From NCBI GenBank assembly GCA_009746045.1, contig RPFO01000138.1:453259-517258 (forward strand): a stretch of 64,000 nt of DNA. Direction: 5' to 3'. The translations under genes and the position numbers were made by a program. The DNA is from Mesostigma viride. Lineage: Eukaryota; Streptophyta; Mesostigmatophyceae; Mesostigmatales; Mesostigmataceae. The notes below the pieces were generated by a model that saw only the letters and a program-made list of their open reading frames with translations, ran no database searches and was not told the DNA's origin. Below, one piece after another: positions 35,001-46,312 of this stretch. Every line of letters begins with the position of its first letter. Within the stretch, counting starts at the first letter, position 1.

Positions 35001-37893
35001 GCATTCCTTTTGAACCTTGCATAATTGTGGGTCCTTGATGTCATCAAGATGCCGTGTTCTTGAAGTTCACCAGTATGCACGGAAGGCATCTGCCATGCTT
35101 GCTAGCACGGGGATGAGATGATGCTGAAAGGCTGCCAATCAAGAAGTCAATATCCCAGCTACTTGGTGTGCCAGCTCCGTGGGAGGGCTTGCGTGCCAGT
35201 CACCAAAGACAGGTGGCTGCCCAAGATAGGGCATGGATGCTGCAGCCTTGATGGCATCAGGACAGTGGGAAGACACCAGCCTGGAGTCGATGGCAAACAT
35301 GCCGATCAACATTGAGCATCCCTGTGCCACCTGCTGATGACACACTTCTGTAGAGGGACAAGATCCCTCATCTGGCCAAAGACTTGACATTCAACCGCTT
35401 TGCGCACAGATTGCGGCCATTTTTCGATGATTCTTGAAGCTAACCTAGCAGGGATGCCAGCAGGGCAACAACAACCTTGGTTGTGGTGCTGCCGCCAGCA
35501 TGAGAACAGCCTGCCTGTAAACGGCACCACTAGCACAAAAGTGCTCCATTAATTGATGCAGCCATGTTGGGATACTCTTGACGCCATACCCCACTAATAC
35601 AGTCTGTTAGAAAGACACCCATTATGTACTATCTATACAATAAATAATAACCCGGCCTATAGATGTGGGGTTGCGGTGCTATCAAGTGTGCCAGCACACA
35701 CCTTTACCCCATAATGAAGTACGCCCTACTGTGCGTTTATCATCAGAAGACGCATCTACACCATCAGGGACCTTTGTCCTTTCATTTAGACACCACCGGC
35801 CATGAAAACGCATACACCAGTGTGCTGCGACTGGGATTCCAGGCTCCAGCTATGCACTGCGTCTCTCATTCTAGTTGTTTTGGGGTAGCAGACATAGGCA
35901 TCGACACAAAAGCCATGGAGCACCATTGCTTACAACCGTTCCATTGCTTACAAAAAAAATGCCAGCCCTCTTCGCCAACCCAAATCGACAACTACACAGG
36001 AGCACAGAGTGTGCTGGGCATTGCTGTGGCGACAACTTGCTGCAGTCGAATTCGCACCTTCTAATTGATGATTACACACAGGAGATAGTGCTCATTAGTA
36101 GGCACACATTCATGGTAACATAATTCATGATAACATTGAGGAGAGTGTATTCACAACAGCCAATTGCTTGACCTTCTTCCATCGCGGTTCCACCAATATA
36201 TCAGGACAACGAATGACAAATACCAAGTTCCCAGAAAAGCAAACCGCATGTGACCGCAACCGCTGCATGGCTGGGACACCAATCTGGCTGAGATCGTCCT
36301 TTAGAAAAGGGCCGTGGTGGGGATCAGGAGATAGATACTAGTAAAGTGGCAGCAATTGTGTATTGATAATAATGCCTATGAGAGCTTTTCCTGCTTCTGT
36401 AGTAAAATAAATCCCCATCACTCTTGCAACAAGAAATACCTTCACGTTCTTTGTGTGTACTTTAGTTAGGATTACCTCCCCCTTCCGCCACTCCCACCCC
36501 CACCCCTGATGTGCCTCAAAACTGCACTGCATACAAGCACACATATCATGCTGATGGCATGCCATGCGTGACGTGCACCACATAAAAACCCATGTGCCAA
36601 ACGTAACTAGGTGGAAACTGCTCACTTTTTGTATAAACGGGTGCAGCTGCTAGCGACGGGAAAATGCATTTAATTAAGGGGATTGAGGGGGGATTCCAAA
36701 TCAATGCACTTTGTACCTGTTGTATACGGCGAGTGGCTGCATGTACTCAAAAAAGAGGGCTGCCAGTCGTATGCACCCAAAGCAACTTTATGCTGGGCAC
36801 GTAACCGACAGGATGCATGCAGGATCGAATGCATGCACAAAAACACATGCATCCTGGACAAGGCCCCACCCCCAGCCCATGTTAATTTTTTATTTCTTAC
36901 ACCAACACCGTCCTCCATCCTTAATTGACGCGAGCTACCTTGACGGCAAATGATTAGGAGATGGATAGTGACAGCAGCGCAGGCGGAGCACACAACAGCG
37001 GCCATAGATCAAGGCACTTACACAGGCACACGATCCGGCTTGACCTTCCCTGTCGTGGCTTTGTAGGTGAAGCGGCAGAAGTAATCGGTCTGCTTGACCT
37101 GCGTCAGCCGCGTGTAGTCCTTGAGGGAGTGCACGTCGCACACGCCATTGATGCTGGCCGCCGCCACCCAGTCCACGTGGTCGGAGAGGAACAGCTCGCG
37201 CTCGCCGTGGAAGCCCTTGCGGCCGCCCAGGGACTCCTCAGGCCGGTAGAACCAGTGGACGAGCACCTGCATGCCCTCGGCCGGGTCCGGGTGCGCGACA
37301 AACTTCTCGATCTTGGCGATGTACGGCAGCCGCTTGTCAGGGGGGAGCATAGTGACACACTCGTTGACTGCATGTGCACGCCGCAAGATGAGGCAAGCAG
37401 ACGTAGGGCAGTGCCATGCATACCAGCGTGAAATGGCGGGTTGAGCCCATGGCCCGCTATGCACGGCAAGCCAGTGCGTCCACTTCACGCATCCATGCAG
37501 CGGCCAGGCAGCAACTTGATCCACGTACATGCCTCCACGCTTTGCTTGTCCCAACTACCAAGACACAGTTAGAGACTGCGACGCCATCTAGTGGAGGCAG
37601 TGACCACGCTCCAATGCCCGCGAGGCACACCCAGAAGAGAGGATGGGACTAGCAATCGGGGGAATGAGAAGCGATGTGAATGCAAACTCCTCATCTTGCT
37701 CAATGGAAGTATACCGCAACAAAAAGGAAACAGGAAGTCATGGCAAATTTCTATGTGCTGCATTTATTGCAGATAGTAATAATAAGACAGGCACAGTTCC
37801 AATCCGCTGAAAACAGCTGCATGAGGTCATCAAACTGTGGTTAAGTTATCAGAAAAATACGAGAACCATTACACAGACCATGCAGCGCGCGCG

Positions 37894-37987
<94 letters not shown>

Positions 37988-40900
37988 CAGGGAGGGAGGG
38001 GGGAGGGAGGGAGGGAGGGAGGGAGGGAGGGAGGGAGGGAGGGAGGGAGGGAGGGAGGGAGGGAGGGAGGGAGGGAGGGAGGGAGGGAGGGAGGGAGGGA
38101 GGGAGGAGGAGGGAGGGAGGGAGGGAGGGAGGGAGGGAGGGAGGGAGGGAGGGAGGGAGGGAGGGAGGGAGGGAGAAACATATGCAGGGCAGGCATGGTG
38201 TGCTTATTATGTATGGCAACCAATGCTCGTCAGCGTTTTCGGAAAAGGCAAAAGGACTTGGTATCAAAAATAGGTAGGCGCAATTATACTGGTTGGGTAT
38301 ACCGACGGACACCACATACAACATCATGGAAAAGTACAGAGGCCTATTATGACATTATTATTGAATGATTTAGCAGTGTTACAGAAACTACTATAGATTG
38401 CTCAGTGCCACCGGATGGCTCAGTGCAACTGAAACTAGGTGATGACATGGATGGTACCAGGATGACATTCCAAGTAATAGTGGTAAAAAATGCAGTACAA
38501 GCAACACCTTGTTAAAAAAAAAAAAAGCCTTGCTTGCTGCATGGTCAAGCGACACACTGCACGATGCCGCACACGCGGTGGTAATGATGGCCATGCCGCA
38601 ATTTCCTGCATAATAAGTCAACATGAAGTAGATTGCTTGCCATAGCAGCCGTCTCAACACCGCGTATTCTCATGTTTGGTGACTTAAGCTTACAAAAGCA
38701 GGGTTGCGTTGTCTTATTATACAGCCCAAAGACACGTGCTACACTGCTCCCTGCTCCTTCACTGAGGACAAGCTGCTACCCACTAATATTTGGGTAAGTT
38801 CCTGATTAGTGATGACTGTACCATATGTATGGTGGCACTACCTCAGCACATTGCTACTGTCCTCCACTTTCTTGCCGGGCAGTAAAAAAGTAAGCAAAGC
38901 AACTGCACCGCTGTGTACACCGCTGCAGTGAAAAACTGACTATGTAGGGGACACCATCCCTACATGAGTTACCCATGTCCCAGAGTGGCTGTACTAATAA
39001 TAATAAAAGTCAAATCACGTTGAAGTGGCTAGAGCAGCAACCTCACAACCAGCCATCCCAAACTAACAAGCCACCGTGATGCTTTGGGCGTCAGGCCATC
39101 AACATACACAAGACCACAAGTTATTATAATAACCGAACAACACCCCCAGCGCCCACACATGGATTTACACAAACTAATAACATGCTATCGAGCTTTATAA
39201 ATCCAATGCAGCGATATAATAATTAAGGGTTCTCTAGAAAGGCATGCATGGATCGACATGTAGCGTCTCGCTAGTATCAAGGAGACAACCAGCGCAGGCC
39301 AGAAATCGGGAGAATCCGTCTTGCTAGTATGCATACTATCATGACCTGCATGTCGGACATGATGATAATACATGCAACACCCATCTGACATATATGTGTC
39401 CAACGCCGCTCGATCCTGTCACATATGGATCACCCAGGCACCCCACAAATAATATGTGCATGCTTCATGCTACTAGTAATACAGAGGATCTAATGCTCGT
39501 TTTAATTGTTGATATATCACAGTGACTTCCCACACAACATCATCACAATTCACAAATGCCCCACACCATCCTCACCACGTGCCCCGGGTACAGGCTCCTT
39601 TTACTTTGAGGAATAATAACAATTGTTGTGGATCGACACTCTTTCTTTGCTCTGATTACTTGTGGACGCATGCCGCAGAGACAGCACATGGACTGCCACT
39701 GTGGCTTGTCGTGCTTCTAACCACAACACATAGCATGTGCGCAATGACTGGACGCAGCCACTTATAATTATGCATCTAGTTACGCCTGTATACATCATAG
39801 GTTGGTGAATAATGTCAATAAAACCACCGACTATGAAATAAATGTATTATATCCCGACTCTGCAATGATTACATCTGACTCGCTCCGGTAAATCTAACCA
39901 AGCGAAAGGGGCTGTGTGAGCATGGAACCCATGCATCTCTTGGGCCTTGCACACACACATCTCTCAGGCCTTGCACATCTCGCCGGCTTTGCACAGCTAT
40001 CGGGCCTTGCACAGCCACGTCATCTGACTATTAAAAATACCTTCAAAAAATACTAATATGTTGACGAACCAAAGCATTGCATAATATAGCAGTGTATGAA
40101 CACGACTTTGTTGCTATCATACAGTTCTCTATGTGATGTGAGATATCCCTCCACTAGGAAAAATGAGCCGTTACGTAGTAGGAAAAACAAACATCTCCAT
40201 TCTATGTGGGATAATTACCCTTCACACGGAGCATTAGTCGTTGCATAGCATGGGCAGGAAGAAATGCACCATGCCTACTTATTTCACGCACACAACCATG
40301 CAGACGAGCTGATTAGCTAATGCTACAACGCACAAAGCAGAGCAAACTGAGTTCCAGGGAGCTGACAAGCTCCTTAGTTGCCGACTCTTTGACAACCTAG
40401 TTTATAATAACATGCAACAGCCTCGACGAAGAGCACCTACAGATATATTGCACTACCTCAACCGATAAATAATTCAATGATACATATTGCATTCGCACCG
40501 ACAGGCTGAGATTCCCGGCAGCAGCCACAACACAAGGGCAGCTGCAATCACAGTCAGCTTGCTGTCCTGTGTAACCGAGTTCTGCATGGTAGGGTTCAGT
40601 TGCAGGCGGGCCCCGCCCGCTGAAAACGTCATCGACGGGCAGAGTACTGTGGTGGAGGTTGTCATGACCGATAGGCTCATCATAATTAGGTCCGCATCTT
40701 TTCAAGCGAAAAAAGCTGCTGTAATATAACTAGTAGCTAGCTGCAATTGCCGGGCTGAAGTTCTTCATGAATCATAGAGCGTAAAACCGAGGAACAACAA
40801 CCTTTGGTTCACAAATAGGTCCATAGACATATATGGAACATGTATACGGGTCGAAGAACTTAGCGCCGGTACAAAAGCCGGGCTACGTACGACCGGCGAG

Positions 40901-41186
40901 TTAATTAAGACTTAGGTACCACGTTGTAAATACTAGAAAAAGAACTTTTTCGCGATGTCTTTGACATAAATTTGGACACCTAGCTAGATTACGGGGGGAA
41001 TGGTTGTAAGGACAGTCTATAAAGGACGCGGGCCGCGGCTGCGCGCAGCATGCGCATACCTTTAAACGTTCTGCCGCCAATCGTGTACGATGTCAGCGCC
41101 TTTCCAGTCAACAGGCCAGCAGGATCCTTTGCTGTGGAGCGTCCACCCTTCCGTGATTTTGACGAGGCCTTATTTGGTGGCTTCAT
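32050..41186 (-). CDS. BAH and PHD-finger chromatin reader, EBS/SHL-like (at least four exons)
   Basis: Exons on the minus strand: 41186-41060, 37367-37022, 33510-33442, 32191-32050 (127+346+69+142 = 684 nt, 228 codons). All junctions are GT-AG with phases 1, 2, 2 and 0. Exon 1 starts MKPPNK and ends SYTIGGRTFK. Exon 2 is a BAH domain (PYIAKIEKF, WFYRPEESLGG, ELFLSDH, DYFCRFTYK). Exons 3-4 form a C4HC3 PHD finger: YCTCDMPYNPDHFMIEC, CDTCKEW, YHPQC, WQCHDC, with the aromatic-cage Trp before the zinc-binding His. This layout and length match Arabidopsis EBS and SHL (about 230 aa), which read H3K27me3 through BAH and H3K4me3 through PHD. The 3' end is open: a GTAAGT donor follows 32050, but no terminal exon was found. 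Without splicing there, the frame runs into the minisatellite and stops at 31582. Confidence 0.85.
33055..33345. repeat. ~20-bp CTGCCACCTGCCCTTTGGGCA repeat in intron 3 of the BAH-PHD gene
   Basis: About fourteen degenerate copies of an 18-24-bp unit (ACTGCCACCTGCCCTTT plus a short variable part). They lie within the intron that separates the two halves of the PHD finger. Confidence 0.85.
34062..34145 (-). mobile_element. Penelope-like element 3' fragment in intron 2 of the BAH-PHD gene
   Basis: About 84 bp match the reverse complement of the PLE 3' end (CAAAGCGACAACCAGCGCAG…), with roughly 10% differences, so it is an older insertion. The flank again ends in TAT before CAA. No clear target duplication. 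Confidence 0.75.
34150..37020. other. Rest of intron 2 of the BAH-PHD gene, no recognised gene
   Basis: AT-richer intronic DNA. A minus-strand frame around 35.1-35.5 kb (for example IKAAASMPYLGQPP) has a protein-like composition, but it has no family I recognise and no support on its neighbours. Confidence 0.4.
37899..38175. repeat. (GA)n followed by (GGGA)n in intron 1 of the BAH-PHD gene
   Basis: A pure GA run from about 37899 to 37976 is followed by a short poly-G and then about 45 GGGA units with one interruption near 38104. On the sense (minus) strand it is a long polypyrimidine tract. Confidence 0.95.
38180..41059. other. Rest of intron 1 of the BAH-PHD gene
   Basis: No coding segment recognised. 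It contains the 39-bp PLE insertion at 39278-39316 and short A and TAA runs. Confidence 0.45.
39264..39330 (-). mobile_element. 39-bp Penelope-like 3'-end insertion with 14-bp target duplication
   Basis: Bases 39278-39316 (CAAGGAGACAACCAGCGCAG… to GAGAATC) match the last ~39 bases of the PLE in reverse orientation. They are flanked by CGTCTCGCTAGTAT (39264-39277) and CGTCTTGCTAGTAT (39317-39330), one mismatch in 14. This is the clearest of the very short copies. Confidence 0.82.
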
Positions 41187-41909
41187 CGGAGCAGTGTGCG
41201 GGTGAAAGCAGCTAGTAACAATATTCCGCGAACTGATCAAGCTATAATATAGACAAGAAATATATTATATATAATCAGCACCCAGCTGATATATACCCTT
41301 CAACTTGCGTGTAAAACCCCAACCCCTAGAGCCTGCAAAGAACCATGTATCCTTGCCTGCAACAGCGCACAGCTCAGAGTGTTGAGCTGAAAAATATTGG
41401 CGCGCAACCAGCTATAAGAAAGCCAGGCACGAACTAGCAATCCGCGTCAGCTTGCGAACGCAAATGAAAGCAAATCCTATCTTGCGCTACTCCTGACATC
41501 GCGCACACACGCTTCATCTTTTTGCATCAATAAACGATGCCTGTATATGTATCTCGCTGACCGGTGCCTTGAGTTTAAGAAAGGAAACGGCTAGAACCTT
41601 ACAAAAACATTTTAAAGACTCGATGATGTCGGAAATATCACATTGACGCGTCCCCTAGCCTAGTAAGCCTACACTCTACAGCAAGAAAAGCTTCATGCAT
41701 AAACGTTCCTTGAGAAGAGCGGGCATTTTTCTACAGTCCTGGGTCGCCACTCGCCACGGGGACGACCAAATTCTGCGCGATTGATGTGGCAAGCAACACA
41801 ACTCGAACGTCGCTAAGCCGTACTTAGAGGTCGCTTCAAACGGTCAGAATCCAAACCCGAATCGAGTCCAGTTCAGTTCAGTTCAGTTTATTCCCACGCC
41901 GGTTGTACG

Positions 41910-42198
41910 AAAGAGTTATTAATCTGGCGGAGCCAATTTTCGGAAGAACCGTTAGGTTCGCCAGAATTGGCGAAGCTTATAAGGCCGTACACGTGAGAAA
42001 ACATAGGAATAGGGGATGAAAATCCGTCAATCCATCCATCCATACATACATACATCCACCGAATTTGTCCCGAATTTGCAAGCATAAGGGTGAGGTTCTT
42101 CCGAAAATTGGCTCCGCCGTAGAGTTTCAACGGGCAAGTTGCAAACACGCACGTTACTTGATACCTGCAAGCGGAACCTCAGACAAAGAGTTATTAAT
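41910..42198. repeat. Small foldback element with 14-bp flanking direct repeats
   Basis: AAAGAGTTATTAAT occurs at about 41910-41923 and 42185-42198. Between them, GGCGGAGCCAATTTTCGGAA (plus five bases) near 41932 recurs inverted near 42095-42119. This is the layout of a small inverted-repeat element of ~260 bp. There is no coding capacity, and which repeats are its true ends is uncertain. Confidence 0.55.
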
Positions 42199-42835
42199 AC
42201 AGGATTACACCTAATGTGTAATACCTAGTGGAGCCACAGACTGGTCCTGCCTTATGGTAGCCACAGGAGGTGCGTCGACTTCTGGCGAGCCGTCGAGCGA
42301 CCGATTCATGCCGATCGTCAAGTGTCGAACAAAAACATAACCGCTGCAGCCAACCACCCCCTCGTTTTTTAGGTAGTTATCCAGTTGGATCCCACCGCTT
42401 TGTGAACGGACGGGGCCTTACTTAGTGGACGGACCAAAATAGACCGATGAGCAACCTCGTTCAGCACCCGATCCTCCACCTGGCCACCACCGGCTGGAAG
42501 AAGAAACGACCATCCGAGTAAAAAAGTTATAAGGGTGGAGTATGGAGCGTTGGATCCTGGATCCAACGGACAATGTCAGACGGATACGTTATCGTACGAA
42601 TCCTGCAGACAGTGTACGGCCGAACGGGTTTAGTGACTTTAGTCAGTCATTTGGATCCCACGCCGTTCATTGGCTCATACCTGGACAACTCAACGCCGGT
42701 CGTAGGCTCATACAGTAGCCCGAGGTTGGCTCTTGTCTGTTTGTGATGGCATGCTGTTCATGATTGTCCTGGCCCTCGGCCTTTCCAAATCTCTGCTGCC
42801 CCTGTGCTGCTGTTTCCGGGTCAATGGGTATTTTT

Positions 42836-43013
42836 TGCAGATTAGTAAAGTTGGGGCCCGGTAATTACAGATTAGTTTCACTAATTGCAGACAGGTGTTT
42901 TTTATTACAGATCAGTCGGGATTCTTAGTTCGATGCGTCAGACCATGGTCAGACAGCGATTTTTCCGATCGAAATCTGATTCGTTTGGTCAGATTCCTGT
43001 TTCCGTCACGCCC
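42836..43013 (+). repeat. Left terminal inverted repeat of the MULE
   Basis: Begins GCAGATTAGTAAAGTTGGGG. It pairs with 48220-48402 apart from a few substitutions and a small indel (CCATGG versus CCAATGATGG). Confidence 0.88.
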
Positions 43014-44910
43014 TTTACGGAACATGTGCGAAATTTTGGCGCGGACAAGACGTGAACGTCTGTGTAACGTCCGGGGAAAGCGATGCGCGCATTTTTTTTT
43101 TCCCTAGCATGGTGGGCATGGCGACGTGAATTCAGGCTGCTCGGCATGTCGGAGGACTAGGCCAATAATATGGCGGAAAATTTTCTGTTTCATGAGGTCA
43201 CTGCTTTGCTTTCATGTAATCGGCATGGGCGTTTTCATGTCATTAATCAGAGCGAATTTTCTGTCCTCTGGGATAATTAAGAAAAGGAATTCATGTTGGC
43301 GGCAGTGGCTGACAAGCTGTTTTGCGGACTAAACTTATCGTAGTCAAACCGTTAACGTTGCTAGAACTGGATTGAAAGCTTTGACAACCGGGGGTTGGCA
43401 CTTTTCCGGTTTGTCTCGGTAAGTAATTACATGATGCATGCGCGATCGAAGTAACGCTCATCCGCCTGCATGGGAGGCCGGCTTTTCTTGCGTCCCCTGG
43501 GCGAAAGATTTACAAGGGTTAGGTACAGTTTGTCGGGCGACGGTATCTGCTCTGTTTTTTGTGCTGTACGGGCTCATCGTTGTGAGCTTTTTGCGCCAAA
43601 CTTTGGAGTTTCGCCTGGTCGTTTGCCCCCTGCGCATGCTCGAGTATAGTTCAATATGTACCTGGCAATTTTAGATTGCTTTCGTTGGCAGGTACGCCAG
43701 ATTATGGTTCATAAGGACAGTAATAGAGCTTGGTTTTGAAACGGGCTTTTTGGGAGAATATTGCGCGTATTTCTTGTGCATGACGAGAGACCAAACCTTA
43801 GCAGCGGCATGAGCTAGTGCGCCTCGCTAGGAGCTGAAAATCTGCCTAACGCTTTACATTTTCACACGCAGGGAAGGAAGCGCGATAGTGATCACAGGTT
43901 TGACATGTTTTGTTAGAGTAAATGTATGTAGGTATCGGTTACCATGGGTTCATTTCAGTACTCACCCTTGAGGAGGAGACTTGCAGCCTAACATCATATG
44001 ACAAGGCAGCCAAGCTAGCCATGGCTGGCAATATGGTTTACAACGTCAAGCTATACCTTGCATACATGATTTATTGATTGCATTCCGTTATCCCTTTGTC
44101 TTTGGGCATGTTGGATAGCGTACTGAGGTCATTTTACAAGGTTTTGTTGCGTTCAGTATTTTCTTTTGTGGCACACAGCTTTCACTTAAATAACAGCTGG
44201 AATAAATATGGGAACCGCTAGATAGTTAGTCATGTGATGCATACAACATTATTGCTCTGCAGCCTTTTACAGCACGTCGTGCCATGCCCTAGGGAACGTG
44301 AGGGCATACGTTGCCCTGAGAGTCTTGCCACCCCTTTTCGTACACTGACTGAGTTGGCATGGTTGTGGGCGTATTCCATGATGCATGAAGTGTTCCTGTG
44401 TGCAAACACCGTCTGAAATGAATTAGCATCTGCCCAGATGGTAATCTAAACCAATCTAAACCAACTGCCCTTGTTTGTTCTACGTTAGGGTCTCCTCAAA
44501 CTTTCATCATGTCTAGTTTTTCACGCATTTCTTGGTAACTTGTTCATGCATTTCTTGGTAGCTTGCACACGTGCCTTTCTTGCAAAAGGAGATCCTAATG
44601 TGGCCACTGCATGGCCACGTAGAGTAACTAAATAAGCTAGGAATTCATCATGGATGTGAAAGAATTAAGTGGGGGTAATAGGTGATTGATTGACTAACTG
44701 GTTGTTCATTGTTGACTAGGTGATGGATGACTAACTTTACACATGCAATGCTGGCTTGCTGGCCCATACCACTAATTGCATGCACAATCATGAAACATCG
44801 TGAAGAGTCCATGATAGACACTTTACTAGGCACTTACATCGTTTGCTAGTTTATGGTTCAGGAGCTTATAACTGGAGAGGTTACGCCCTGCTATCAAGTG
44901 AGACAACTGC

Positions 44911-44983
44911 ATTCAATTGTCTCCTTGATATTCAATCACTATCGAATCGCTGGCCTGCGCTGGTTGTCTCCTTGATATTCAAT
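44911..44983 (+). mobile_element. Two successive ultra-short Penelope-like 3'-end insertions
   Basis: Bases 44937-44974 end in CTGGCCTGCGCTGGTTGTCT plus CCTTG, the PLE 3' end. They are flanked by ATATTCAAT at 44928-44936 and 44975-44983. Immediately upstream, TGTCTCCTTG (44918-44927) is again a PLE 3' end, flanked by ATTCAAT at 44911-44917 and within 44928-44936. The same site may have been hit twice. Confidence 0.6.
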
Positions 44984-45114
44984 ATCCCTGAGGACTAATG
45001 CTCACGTGACGTAGTTACGTTAAAAGAGTCAAGTATTCTTGGACGTGTAAATTAATTAATTAATTAACTAATGGTTATTCTCTTGAAATTTATACTTGTA
45101 CTATTTATCCATGA

Positions 45115-45230
45115 TACTTGTAGACACCGACCTCGGTCTGGCCGGCCCCCAGCGGCTTGGCCAGCCGGGGCGCTATATCCTGACCTGGCCTGGCCCCAAG
45201 GACAAACCCAGATGGGTCAAGTGGTAGACT
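45115..45230 (+). pseudogene. LINE ORF2 C-terminal fragment
   Basis: Frame [20 protein letters not shown]…LTWPGP, the same segment as at 29.68-29.77 kb (+) and 62.03-62.12 kb (-). It is truncated on both sides and lies inside the MULE. Confidence 0.65.
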
Positions 45231-45353
45231 TGCCATGAACTATACAAACCAGTTACCACGCTAGACAGGACCCCTAGGGTAGAGAGCTTAGAATGATAGA
45301 GTTGACTTGATTTTTGATGTTGTAGATAGATTCGACCGGTAGGATTGTGTGTC

Positions 45354-45632
45354 CCCATCCACCCATCCATCCATCCATCCATCCATCCATCCATCCATCC
45401 ATCCATCCATCCATCCATCCATCCATCCATCCATCCATCCATCCATCCATCCATCCATCCATCCATCCATCCATCCATCCACCCATCCATCCATCCATCC
45501 ATCCATCCATCCATCCATCCATCCATCCATCCATCCATCCATCCATCCATCCATCCATCCATCCATCCATCCATCCATCCATCCATCCATCCATCCATCC
45601 ATCCATATCCATCCATCCATCCATCCATCGGG
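45354..45632. repeat. (CCAT)n tetranucleotide array
   Basis: About 68 units with a rare ACCC or ATAT interruption. Its open frames in all phases (SIHP/WMDG) are artefacts of the 4-bp period. Confidence 0.97.
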
Positions 45633-45661
45633 GTCAATTAATTGATTAATTAATGAGACTC

Positions 45662-45730
45662 GTGCTCCCGTTGGGGAGTCACGGACCATCGGGGTCAATG
45701 CTCCATGATTCCCCAACGGGGGCACGAGTA
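45662..45730. repeat. Hairpin built from the CGTGCTCCCGTTGGGGA module
   Basis: CGTGCTCCCGTTGGGGA (about 45662-45678) pairs with TCCCCAACGGGGGCACG (about 45711-45727) with one mismatch. It sits between a TTAA-rich stretch and a (GTAA)n run. The same module heads the repeats at 49.16 and 57.12 kb. Confidence 0.8.
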
Positions 45731-46312
45731 AAGTAAGTAAGTAAGTAAACAAGTAAGTAAGTAAGTCATCAATTAATTAATTAGTTAAAGTGCACAGTTC
45801 AACTTTATCACTTTTTTCAAGATTGAGTTATGATATAACATTTATCTTTAGTGGGTCACGAGACTCAATAATTAAATGAATTAATCTTAAGTGGGAAGTC
45901 ATGGAGCATAGTGATAACTATCATTCTTCTTTGCAAAGGTAGGCCCCATTCAGATATGGGTGGGTGTTCATGGTGTACAAAGTTCTTGTATTCTTATTGC
46001 TAGAAGCCACAGCAGGAGCCATGCACGTTTGGCTCAAGTAGCCCTGGCATTGGTCAAGGCTGCAGTATCTGTTAGTTGTCGTACTTCGTATAACTTCACA
46101 GTTCACAAGCAGAATACTGCAAGTCACATGCATCCCGAGCTAACTTCTTGGTGGCCACTTCGACCATCTCACTCATGGCAAGGCGGCCTTGCACGTCTGC
46201 CTATTATGGCCATGTTGACGGCAGCGTCCGCACGTGACTGTGCGAAGTTACCTGTTTCCGAGTCAAGCCTTCCTCGCAAGCACTGAGGATGCGAGGGTTT
46301 TTCTTCGCACGC

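Noticed and set aside
37837-38368. Arg/Glu/Gly-rich and Ser/Leu/Pro-rich ORFs
   Set aside because: Translations of (GA)n and (GGGA)n within an intron.
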